Of a DNA stretch of 64,000 nucleotides, positions 1 to 10,195 are shown piece after piece. Source of the DNA: Paramarasmius palmivorus (taxonomy: Eukaryota; Basidiomycota; Agaricomycetes; Agaricales; Marasmiaceae); the NCBI GenBank assembly GCA_037176845.1, contig JAYKXP010000038.1, positions 124,001 through 188,000 of the forward strand. Reading direction: 5' to 3'. The position numbers and the translations under genes are program-made. Under the pieces are notes generated by a model that was given only the letters and a program-made list of their open reading frames with translations, was not told the origin of the DNA and did no database searches. The number at the start of each line of letters is the position of its first letter. The first letter of the stretch is position 1.

Positions 1-384
1 GTCGTACGGTTGCCGAAGTATTTTCCAGATGGGCCACCTCGACACGATTCACGAGACAAGGACTTTATGGCCTATGTGACTGATCAAGATCTCTGTCGAA
101 TGAAGTCCTCGATGCTCTTCCAGCAGTCGCATTACCGCCATAAACATCCGGAGCTGGTTCCGGACGAACCACTGGTCTCTGTTTTGGATTATACAAAGAT
201 TCCTTACAAGCTTACCATCATGACCGGGGGAGAGGCAAGACAGCATTGTCGAGAAGCGCCTTTGGATTGGGGGAAGCTTCTCTTTGAGGCGAAGAAGCTT
301 AATGGCAAGGTGCCGTTGGTGCTTGTCATTGTGCCCGACGCTGGGAAACCGTTCAGTTGGTTTAGGTTCAATCCCGGCGACTAA
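1..384 (+). CDS. C-terminal exon of a MYND-family protein (partial, cut by window edge)
   Basis: The frame is open from the first base to the stop at 382-384, so the 5' part of the gene lies outside the window. The 127 visible residues have no MYND finger. They align along their length with the last exon of the neighbour ending at 2683: an HxHR/HQYR segment, then EPLVSVLDYT against EPVVSVLRYD, then a DW-G/S-L block, then PLVLVIVP against PLVLTVTP. I therefore read it as the tail of a tandem paralogue whose zinc finger sits upstream. The function is unknown; in this family the conserved part beyond the finger has no assigned activity. Confidence is high that it is coding and moderate on the family. 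Confidence 0.7.
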   Translation, partial: VVRLPKYFPDGPPRHDSRDKDFMAYVTDQDLCRMKSSMLFQQSHYRHKHPELVPDEPLVSVLDYTKIPYKLTIMTGGEARQHCREAPLDWGKLLFEAKKLNGKVPLVLVIVPDAGKPFSWFRFNPGD

Positions 385-775
385 GAGGGAAACATTTTTG
401 GAATGGTTTTTCTTGTGTCCAGAATTGTAGTGTGTATATTGTATCTATATGTCGATATGCTTTGTGGTTTGGAATCCCGAATCTATCCGAATTGTGACCG
501 TTCCGAGTGAAGCCTCAACCGAGCCTCAACTCATCAGCGCAGCGGCTGGTTCAAGTCTACGAGCTTGCTTACATCCATCATCTCGTGTTCTTCGATACTT
601 CGTACCAACAGGCGCACTATCGAATCTTTATCACGGAACGCCTTTTGAATCGCCATCTTGATACTTGTGTGGTCATCAGACGGGCTGGCTAAGTTGCAGG
701 GCCATGTTTACTCTCAAAGTACGTGTTCGCATACTGAAAACTTAGTATTTTTATTCACTCTGGTGTCACCTGTAG

Positions 776-2683
776 CATAAAATTCGCATTCTAAAGGTCA
801 AAGCTCAAGGAGGATCCCACTATGCTGTGAGAGAGCTCGGAAAGATAGCATTGACAGACATCAAATACTTCGAGGACGTGATGTCGACGATTTTGAACAT
901 TCTCCCAGTCCAAATCCCCAATCTCCCGACAACCCGGACTACAGATTTGGCTCAAACAGCTTTACTGGCATTAGCGGGCGTGTTACTGCACGATGATACG
1001 GCTCTACAGAAGGACAGGTGTTGGCCGCATATTTGGGCATGGGTTTCGTTTCTCTACGATTCGTATCTGCATTGTCTTATCGAAGGACCAAGGAGAGGGC
1101 TTGAGGGCATTTCAGACCAACAGGGAGGACTGCTCTTCACACTCTTGACGGCTCTTCACCCATTTTCATGCGATTCCAGCTCTGCATATGTTTTGACCTC
1201 TCCAGGTTGCTCTTCGCTCATTATTCGCCTCTTTCTTCTCTCCGCTCAGATCTTGGTTCAACATGATAACTCACATCGACACGGCGACAAAGATCCCCTG
1301 GAACTTAGCCAGGACATCATGGTCAATATCCAGCAGTATCACGAGTCATCTTGGCTATTGCGTGTGCGTGAGGCTTTGGACTGCCACGCACCTCCACATC
1401 TCGCCTCAGGCCTCCTTCGCCGTGTTCAGCAACACATTCTCGATGAATACCAGGAAGCCGAGTGTCACAACCTTCAGTTGGCCTTGAGTGCTATGCTGAA
1501 ATGCTCAGAATCTTGCTCGAAATTCAACCTGGCACTGGTCGGACGCGGATCCATCTCCCTCGCTTGTCGCGTTCTGAAATGGGTTGGAAAGCAACTTGCC
1601 CGGGGATTTTCCACACATATAAGCTGTCTTGCGCGGTTTGTCGTTGCATGCACAGGGTATCTCCTGCAGACTTTTGCGCAGTGTGGGCATGAGGTGGTTC
1701 TACTAGCGCTCAGAGAGGGACTCCTGAAATCTATTCTGTCGTGTGGACCTGTTGTCGACTCTCTCGAGGAGAAAAGCCATGCGAGATGTGATGGAGATAA
1801 AGAACATCACTATTGGGTCATGGACCTCCTTGACGTAATCGCGGGATACACGGCTTATTACTCGGTTTGCACCGTGTTATTCAAGGCTCTCCGACGCGCG
1901 GAAATGGTACAGTGCTCGAGCGCGAGCTTGCTGGAAGACTTCATGGCATTCAGAAAGTTTACCTACGAACGGATCGCGGACAAAGTTCTATGGGACAAGC
2001 TTGGTTTTAGCTTCTGTGCGAACCGGCAGGTACTTTGCAATTTGGCGACTACCTGCGCCGACAAATACTAATACATCTCTCAAACAGTGCACTTTGCAAA
2101 CCTCTTCGGAGAACGAGTCGGCTCGAGCCCCAGTATATCGATGCACAGGATGCGGCCTCCACTACTTCTGCTCGAAGGAATGCCAGAAAGCGGCTTGGAA
2201 GGACGGCCATCGGGAGGTTTGTAAGAAGCTCAGGGAAAACAGGTTCAACAAAGGTGAGAATATAGACACATGCCATGGTAGTACCCAAATGGTGACACAT
2301 TTGTAGACGGCACCCGAAATCCATCACCTATCCTCAGTTCTCGAGACCAGCACTTTCATCGCTGGTTGATGAATCGGTCCATCATACAAGAGCGCTCTAA
2401 TTGCGTTGATCATCAATACAGATACCTATCTGAAAACCCGATGGACACTCTCGCCGAGCCTGTTGTGTCTGTGCTGAGGTACGACGTTTTTCCTCGCGTC
2501 ATCGAAACTGTGACTCTGGAGGAGGCGAAAGAATTAGCTTCAAAGATCGACTGGGATAGTTTGGTCATGCAGGGTAAGACTTTTGATCATCCCTTGGTGC
2601 TGACCGTGACTCCGTTCGGCAAGTATCCTGTGTATTGGGCTGCCTTTGGTGATGACGACCAAAAAGTGAACCTCGAGGAATGA
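776..2683 (+). CDS. MYND-type zinc-finger protein (5' end unresolved)
   Basis: A long helical exon runs to about 2071, followed by two more exons to the stop at 2683. The exon is open from an acceptor at 775, where the residues HKIRILKVKA begin. A strong donor (GTACGT) lies at 719, so at least one exon is upstream, probably within 450-718, but I could not join it cleanly and the true ATG is not given. The MYND finger is at about 2137-2235, with CTGCGLHYFCSKECQ followed by a WKDGHREVC block, which supplies the Cys/His ligands. An intron at about 2254-2306 separates the finger from the C-terminal exon. MYND fingers generally bind proline-rich protein partners; no SET domain is visible, so a methyltransferase role is not supported. 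The gene is a paralogue of the partial gene at the window start and of the minus-strand gene at 18.6-20.6 kb. Confidence 0.8.
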
Positions 2684-2759
2684 GTGCTGAGCGGCTTTGG
2701 AAATGGATTAGTTGTATTGTGCATTCTTTGTAGCATACGGGTTGTATTCTAGCACATTC

Positions 2760-4995
2760 TCATGAACCTTGCGCGTACACCAAGTATAAAGTCCAGGCTA
2801 CGACGATCATGCTTGCAAGAAGACCTATCCCTATACGAGTAACTGTCTTCTGGGGGCGTTTGAAGGGTCGCTGAAGGTCTTCACTAGCCTCGTTCTCCTT
2901 CGCTATACGTTGTGCTTCGTTCATCCGAAGGACGGATCCGAACTGCCATCGATCTAGGCGATCATAAATGAGACCGTAAAAGACATCGACAGCCTATAGT
3001 AACGTCCTTGAGAATCGATGAAAAAGGAATACAGAGGTATTGTACATACCTTCAGAGCGATGAGCATGTAGAAGACATTGTTGTACCTAGATATGGATGA
3101 GAACAGTGACATCAAGTTTAGTTCAGAAAACTCACGTATTGCGTCCTGTCGGCGTTAGATCTTGAATAGCACCGGTCGATACATCCATGATGACGCTTCC
3201 GGCGTTATTGAATGCTTTCCAGATGCCGAAGGCAGTACCAATGTGTGCTTGATCAGGAACCAAGAGAGGAATGGCAGCAATAAACGGAAGCGCATTGAAT
3301 GACAAAGCCAGAGACGATAACAGTACCCTAAGCGGCGCGAGTCTAAGTGTCTGTACCTGTTATTTGTAGAGATGCGACTTACGGGGCAAGCGGATGAACA
3401 GAGGTGAATGCGAGCAAGCTGAAAACAAGGATGTATAGCGCCGCTGTCCCGCTAACAAACCACCTGTTGAAGCGTGTCAGTACAGCCCAACATCACCCTA
3501 AAAGGCAACGTACATCCGCCTTCCAAAACAGTCAAAGAAATGGCCTATGAAAAAGGCTTTAGCATACAGGGTGGCACAGTGACCATTTGTATCATACCGA
3601 GAGCGGGTGTGAGAACTATGGGCATCACTTGCGACAGAGACGAAGTGTAACCAGCTGCAGAAAGTTGTTTAGGACAGGGACAGTCTAAGACGGACAAAAC
3701 GAGCCTGTAAGATCTGTGGTGCCGCGAGTTTGCTTAATAACGTCGGCACTCAGGCTCGTGTAGGCCCCGACAGTCCCGGACTGCAGAATCTGTGCACCAG
3801 AAAGGTCAATGTCCATGATACGTTAGCAGGGCGGCTATCAAGATATACCTGAGTGATCGCGATAATCCAGAATGCCGCCGGGATGCTCATCAGCGAAAAC
3901 CAAGAAAACCGTCGCGAGTCTCCAAACTTCGCGCCCATCTCGCGTCCGGTAGGCGTTCGTATGCCAGCTGCAACCCATCTCACGAATAGACAGTAGCCAA
4001 TGTTCAGAATCAGTGTCACGATACACATGATACATGCAACCCAAAAGGGCCATGTCCAACTCCCGGTGCCCTCGGCGATAGGAACACTTGTTGCTTTCGA
4101 GATGACACTAAAGACAATTAGTGCACGGAGACGGCCTCCCAGGAAACATATTCACTTGATTACTAAGTAGAGGTCAGCCTAGGTATCAAATCCAAAGTCT
4201 GTTACTCACCTCTACCCCAAGCGATGTCAAGACCATATACGAGGCCCAGATGGGATCCGTAGAACCAGTGAGTATAGAATTTCGATTGTGAGGTTTCGAT
4301 CGTTGCTAAAAACATTAGTGGGAAGATATACACGAAAAGAACGCGTCGTACTCGATCCAAGGCCCAGGATAACCTCTCCAGCGATGAGAGTTCGATAACT
4401 CGAAGTACTTGCACCAATAGCGCCGATCAGCGATCCCAGTGCAACGAACAACGAAGACACCAGTGACCCAGTTTCAGGACCATAGTAATCGATAGCCATC
4501 CCCGATATAATGCTGTTAAGTAGATCGTGAGATCCTCAGACTTTGGTAGGGCGCGATTCCGAACGCACGGTAGTATGGTGTTCACCAGACTGTTTGCTGA
4601 CGCGATGACACCGAACTGAGCATTATTTATCTCCAACTCTTTCTTGAGGGTGGATTTCAAAGGGCTCAGAGCAGACTAAACGCGTTGGTCTTGTCAATAA
4701 CCAGCACCTTCGACGAAAACAGTACATTACTCACTGCTGCCCAATTAGAGCCAACTACCAATTCCGTACGTGTTTATCAGCAAAACCATCCCACAGTCCT
4801 TCCAACTAGAGCATACCCACGCGTGAAAAATAAGACACAAATCAAGGCTGGCGCCTTGTATCTCCAGGGATAGTCAGCTCGAGGTGAAAGCTGTTGAAGG
4901 CCATTCTCTGAAATCGAGGTTTTCTCATCAGAGCTATCCGCTTCACGAGGCGTGTCTCCCACTGAAAGCTTTTCCAGCTGAGGCAAAGCGGACAT
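2760..4995 (-). CDS. MFSD1-like major facilitator superfamily transporter, copy 1
   Basis: About ten short exons run from the ATG at 4993-4995 (MSALPQLEKL) to a stop at 2760-2762. The order is: an acidic/Ser-rich cytosolic N-terminus; a first membrane helix after DYPWRYKAPAL; a segment LKKELEINNAQFGV; the helix pair around MAIDYYGPETGSLVSSLF; AGEVILGLGSS; then SKFYTHWFYGSHLGLVYGLD, the counterpart of the KWFKGKELNLVFGL region of animal MFSD1. The last exon carries a cytosolic DRLDRW-MNEAQRIAKE stretch and a final helix ending in AQGS. Animal MFSD1 is a lysosomal dipeptide exporter; the substrate here is not known. It is a close paralogue of the copy at 6740-8953, with matching intron positions where they can be compared. 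GATA-type sites lie about 120 bp upstream of the ATG. Confidence 0.8.
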
Positions 4996-5112
4996 ATTGG
5001 GGGTGAGAAGAGGTGAGAAGTCGAAGTGACAGCGACCATGGTGAGAGTGACAGGAAGACGCCTTTATGCGGAAATTTTTACCGGCAGTGAGTAAGGCACG
5101 TTGGAGATCTTC

Positions 5113-5130
5113 CTTATCAGATATGATAAG
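5113..5130. promoter_or_regulatory. Paired GATA-factor sites upstream of MFS copy 1
   Basis: CTTATCAGATATGATAAG contains two inverted GATAAG cores and, on the plus strand, ATCAGATAT, one base from the iron-GATA-factor consensus ATCWGATAA. It lies about 120 bp upstream of the MFS copy 1 ATG, the same relative position as the site at 9056. Function is inferred. Confidence 0.45.
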
Positions 5131-5348
5131 GGTCTAGCCAAAAGATAAACATTATTCCGACATCGCCGAATGGAAGTTCAGGAACCGAAAGTGTAAAAAA
5201 CAGCCCTAATACTTATTTAACACATACAATTATTCGAGGGATAGTTCGAGTACAAGAATGTCTATACCATGAAAGCGGGTGAGCAGATCGCCTGCTGTAT
5301 GATGAGCACTCTGTACAACTCCACAAACTTGATGATTGAAGCCTACCT

Positions 5349-6397
5349 TTATGCCCCCAAGCCTGTGACCTTTAGCGAATGCTCATAGAATTCATTGCCG
5401 TTTACATGGTGATCCATCAACCCTATATCATTCGCGGCTGGGTTCCGTCTGTTGAAGCCTTCGTGTGCGTCAAGCAGAGCATAGATCATATACTCGGCTG
5501 CAGTTTCCGGCTCTTTTGTAAAGACAAAAACGAAGAGTCGAAGGAGAGGGTAGAGGATTAATAGGTACCACTTTGCATACGCGTCCGCTAGAATCGCGTT
5601 AAGCATGGAGGTCCGAACGAAACCGGGATGTATATGTGTGAACGATATAGATGGATTTCGGTAAGCAAGTTCCTGGATTTCCTCATCAACCATATGTTCG
5701 AGTAGTAAATCGCACAGGTGCTCACCTGGAACCCAACGTCGTTGTATACGGTCGGCATCTTTATACCAAGTTTCCCGGCACCTTTTTCTTTCTTTCTGAA
5801 TCCATAATCCCCGTCTTCTGGAACGGAATATGTGCTTCCGGCCCCCAATATCGACATCACACTCGCACGTTCCGACTTGTCAAGAAGTGGAAGGAGCAGG
5901 AACGTCATTTGAAAGCGATGATAGTACCGGACCATCAGCTGCAAGTCAATCCCTTCCTCCGTATCGTTCTTCTTATCAGCGAGGGACGCGTAATTGGCGG
6001 AAAACACCAGGAAGTCGATTCTTGGTTTCGATAGCTTCTTGAGTAGTCGTGTGATCTCTTCGCTGGCGGCGTTGACGCTCTTCGTGAGGGAGCAGTCGCA
6101 GTAGACAAATTCGCGAATGTAGTCATCTTCGGGGAAGGACGAGAGGAGTGTTTCGATGGTACGACGACCCGCAAACTTGTTTCGACCAGCGATAATGATG
6201 TGGATGTTTCCATTTGTGTATCGAGAGAGGGCTTCAGCCATCGAGGCCCCAATGCCACCTGAGAGTCGAGATAAGAGAACGTTCTCCTTACAATTAATGT
6301 ATGAATCCGCACCTGTACCACCAACAAATACCGCTACGGGAGCCTCCGAAGGCTTGTATGAGGCATTGGCTGCCTTGACCCGAGAGAATGAAGGCAT
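5349..6397 (-). CDS. Short-chain dehydrogenase/reductase-like protein
   Basis: The start is the ATG at 6395-6397 (MPSFSRVKAAN) and the stop is at 5349. Two introns are inferred. One, at about 6252-6312, sits inside the dinucleotide-binding loop; removing it restores VFVGGTGGIGASMAEALS, the TGGxGxG Rossmann motif of SDR enzymes. The second, near 5664-5717, joins YNDVGFQ to ELAYRNPSISFTHIHPGFVRT, the usual SDR segment after the active site. A hydrophobic stretch near the C-terminus (KWYLLILYPLLRLFVFVF) suggests membrane association, as in lipid or retinoid SDRs. An oddity is that the usual YxxxK pair is not intact: the candidate Tyr is followed by NDVG, without Lys at +4. NAD(P) binding is likely; catalysis is uncertain. 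The gene lies between two MFS copies in the same orientation and could have been caught in their duplication. Confidence 0.8.
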
Positions 6398-6739
6398 GAT
6401 AGTTCTGGGAGAGTCATTGCCCGATAGACAATTGAAAGCCTTGTGCAGTGTCTATCCCGAGTGAGATGTCATGGGAGCTGTGATACATATGAGGACCAGG
6501 ATAGGTTTGATACAAGGCTCCCTGTGGATACTGATACAACCGCGATTTCCGCGGTACCAAAGATGGAGACCAAGACGTCCGCGTCGAGAGCAGAGTCGGA
6601 AGCCGTGCAAGCGCTCATGCATCATCGACGTCGGCCTCGTTGTGCCGAACTGTCCCGAAAGCCCGATCTTACATGGTCGACATTCATAAGTAGGAAATGC
6701 ATATTCTACTGAGCCAAGGTACAGGCCACTAGTTACTCT

Positions 6740-8953
6740 TCACGAACCTTGTGAGAAGATGAGATACAATGCCCAAGCAGTCACTACCATGCATCCCATG
6801 AGAAACATGCCCAAGTAAGTGAAGAGCTTCAATGGTCGCTGAAGTGGTTTCTTCAAGTCTGGACTATCTTCCTGTTCCTTCGCAATACGCTGCGCTTCGC
6901 TCATCCTTAGAACCCCGCCGAGCTGCCATCTATCCAGTCGATCGTACAGAAGCCCGTAAATCACGTCAAGCGACTATAATAAAGATCGTCAGCTATTCCG
7001 ATGGAAACTGGGGATCAAACTACCTTCAAGGTCATGTACATATAGAAGACATTGTTATATCTGGAGAGAGAATCACTGAATTGGTGCAGAAAAATGCATA
7101 TCTCCTGTTTCACGTACGTATGTCGCCCAGTGGGAGTGAGGTCTTGAATAGCGCCAGACGAAACGTCCATGATTACATTACCGGCATTGATGAACGTTTT
7201 CCAGATCCCAAACGCTGTGCCAATGAGTGCCCTGTCTCGAACCAATAGCGGTATTGCAGCTAAGAATGGCAAAGCATTCGAAGAGAGAGCTACAGAAGAT
7301 ATTATGATCCTGTAAAAGGTTCAGCGATGTAATAGAACCTCCCCAGATATCTACTCACGGCGCAAGCGGATTGACTTCCGTAAAGTTGATGAGCACGAAT
7401 ACCACAATGTACACAGCCGCGGTGGCGCTCACAAACCACCTACGTGACATTCAGTAGCTGGAGTGAGTGAAGTCGGGGAACTCTCACATGCGTCTGCCGA
7501 ACCGGTCAAAGAAGAGACCTTTCCAAAAGTTCAGCGGCGTATCAATCGAGAAGGATAGCTCATACCCAAAAGAGGAGTCAGAATGATGGGAATAGCATTC
7601 TCGATTGCGGCAATGTACCCCGCTGCAAGTGCGCAAGAGGTGAGACCAGCGCATGAGAGGACAACAAGCTCATACGCACCAGTCGCGAGACTGATTCCAC
7701 GAGTCACTCTGATCACGTCCGGTGCGATATTGGTGAACGAGATGATCGACCCAGTTTGGCAGATCTGGAGGCTCAATAAGCAGTTGGAACGTCGAAAAGA
7801 GTATCAAGCTTACCCGTGATATTGTGATGAACCAAAATGAGGCCGGGATAGCCTTGAGCGGAGCCCAGGAAAGTTGTCGTAGAGAAGAAACGCTCCCGCG
7901 GCCTTGTTGTCGCCCAGTGACCATCTGCAGGTCACTTGGAAGTCGTTTTGCGAACACAAAGTAGACCGCGTTGACAACGAGCGATGCACCACACATAATG
8001 CAAGTCACCCAGAAGGCCCAGGTATAGCTACCGGTGCCATCTGTGATTGGGATCGCTGTGGCCTTCGCCACAACACTGAAAACTATTAGATAATAGCTTG
8101 CTGACAGTGGGTATCCTTCTTACCTGACCACTGCAAAGCATGTCAGTGAAGCCTATCATCAGCAGTAATGGAGTTGGTTACCTCGAGTCCATGCCAGGTC
8201 TATACCATAAACCATTCCAACGTACGATCCATAGAACCAATGTGTGTAGAGCTTTGACTGCGAATTAAGGACCGTAACTTGAGAAAAACGAAAAGATGTC
8301 AGAAACGATTTGGTACAGTCAAGTCTCGTAGAATCTCACTCGAACCGAGACCGAGGATGACTTCTCCAGCTATCAGTGTGTTAAAGTTTGAGGTGTTTGT
8401 TCCAATCGCTGCGATCAAGGCTCCGAGCATCACGAAGCACGATGAAACCAGGGAACTGATCTCAGCACCGTAGTAATCAATAGCCATACCCGAGAAGATA
8501 CTAAACATCGAAGTTAGTGCAAAACTCGAACATCATCATGGATAAACATACGGAACGAGGGTATTGACTAAATGATTGGCCGATACGACAACACCATACT
8601 GGGCGTTATTAATGTTGAGCTCTTCTTTTAAGGTCGACTTGAGTGGGCTGAGCGCCGTCTAAACAGGTATATGTGCATTACAGCCTGGCAAATCTTTGAT
8701 GGGAATGTAACCCACTGTAGCCCAGTTTGAGCCGACTAGTAAGAATACGTGAGTTACACTCTAGAAGCGACGACGGCCAAAACCTACGCGAGAAAAACAG
8801 GACGCAAGCTAGAGCCGGCCCTTTGTACCTCCAGGGATAATCTTTGATTGGCGCCGGCGCTGGCTGCTCTGGGACAATGATGGCAGGAACAGAGCCCTCG
8901 CTTTTCGCTGATTCAGAGTCTGAGATGTTCGTTGGCAAACTGGGTGAAGCCAT
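6740..8953 (-). CDS. MFSD1-like major facilitator superfamily transporter, copy 2
   Basis: The start is the ATG at 8951-8953 (MASPSLPTNISDSE) and the stop is at 6740. The protein repeats the architecture of copy 1: acidic N-terminus, PIKDYPWRYKGPALACVLFF first helix, EELNINNAQYGVVVSANH, MAIDYYGAEISSLVSS, AGEVILGLGSS, an LTPTGRHTY loop, the ALIGTAFGIWKTFINAGNVI helix, and a final cytosolic WQLGGVLRMSEAQRIAKE plus last helix ending FSQGS. Around ten introns are present, several at the same places as in copy 1. I place it in the MFSD1-like branch because the IGTAFGIWK and HWFYGSHLG-type segments correspond to TAYGFMQSIQNLG and KGKELNLVFG of animal MFSD1. The substrate is unknown. A perfect ATCTGATAA lies about 105 bp upstream. 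Confidence 0.8.
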
Positions 8954-9046
8954 CCTGATGAAAGTGACTAGTGAGGAAGGAGGCGAGGTTAAGCGAAGTT
9001 CACGCTCGAGGTCTTAAAAAAGACGATGAAACCAGGGCAGGGAGAT

Positions 9047-9075
9047 ATCTCCCTTATCTGATAAAGATTTATCAG
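9047..9075. promoter_or_regulatory. GATA-factor site cluster upstream of MFS copy 2
   Basis: The segment contains ATCTGATAA at 9056-9064, an exact match to ATCWGATAA, the site bound by fungal iron-regulating GATA factors of the Sre/Urbs1 type, plus another TTATCAG core just downstream. It lies about 105 bp upstream of the MFS copy 2 ATG, mirrored by a similar cluster upstream of copy 1. Whether it responds to iron or nitrogen cannot be told from sequence. Confidence 0.5.
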
Positions 9076-9079
9076 TTAA

Positions 9080-10150
9080 GATGTCGAGACTCGGTGATAA
9101 TACGAACCTATATCAAGGAGTTCCGCAGCTCAATCCACCTGGTTCTGTCAGTGTGAGAGTAACGCGGGCTTCATGTTAAGGCCGCTGGGAGAGCACCACC
9201 GGCTTCCACTCCGAGGCCTTGAATTCTCCCACTACCGTGATATTGGTATCAATCTTTTCGCCTAGAGGTGTACTTCGGGTGTCCTTGTGCTGTGCAACCT
9301 GAGTGGAACTTGTGCAGTGAACACCAAGTTTCGCGACTAACAAAGCCCAATGCAGATCGATTGTTTGTACTAAAATAGGTCTTCATCGATGGCCTAGATA
9401 TTCGAAGATTTCAAATTCGTGAACGTAACTCGCAAACATGTGGGTTACATTGAGAAATCGAGGTCATGGCACCATGACACGACAATTAGCTAGAGGTTGG
9501 GCCAGAGAACCATTTTTTGAGTGATATTAGGATAGTTGAAGCAGATAGACACACACCAGCCAAGGACAAGTTCAAGATAACGGGCGAATAGTACGAAAGG
9601 TCGCGGACTGTGACCAGTGGTGCCAGGTGGAGGTTTGAAAGTTCGTTGAGTAACAGGTCACGCGACGTGACACATCATGTGCCGGCGGTACTTATTTGGG
9701 CGGCTCTTTGAACTCGTACCATTACCATGATCATCTTTTCTTTCCTTGCTTTGGGGTCTTGGCTTGTCGATCCGACACTCCTGGATATATTATTTTTAAA
9801 CACATTCATCAACATCTGGATGTTCACCTGATCTAATGACCTCGCAGGAATCCAATCAAAGGCAACTTACCTCTCCCCGCTAGTCGACTTCTTTCTCAAC
9901 GGCAAGGCTATGGAGTTCTTGTGACTTCATTGACCTAGAATGTCCACGGACATTTGACCAAACATGTATCTTCCAATCATCTTCTCTGACACGCGAATCA
10001 TGTCAGGCATTCTTATTTTCAGTATCGAAAGACCGATATCGGTGTGTCATGATTCCCAAACATGGTTTTTGTCCCGCGGTTACCCCCCGCCTGTTCTCCT
10101 GTCTACACCTCAGTGATTTGTCGTTCTTGGAGACCGGAGACGTCCAACCT
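9080..10150. other. Intergenic region between divergent MFS copy 2 and P450 genes
   Basis: About 1 kb without a convincing reading frame on either strand. It holds the divergent upstream regions of the transporter and the P450. I see no repeat, tRNA or transposon end in it. Confidence 0.5.
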
Positions 10151-10152
10151 CC

Positions 10153-10160
10153 TTTATAAA
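10153..10160 (+). promoter_or_regulatory. TATA box of the P450 gene
   Basis: TTTATAAA lies about 40 bp upstream of the P450 ATG at 10196, so the 5' leader is probably very short. Confidence 0.55.
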
Positions 10161-10195
10161 GCGCACCTTCGGCACGCTAATACAACACCCTCGAA

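Noticed and set aside
6443..6712. Open frame of 89 residues upstream of the SDR gene
   Set aside because: No recognisable motif, unusual composition, and it lies in the expected promoter of the SDR gene.
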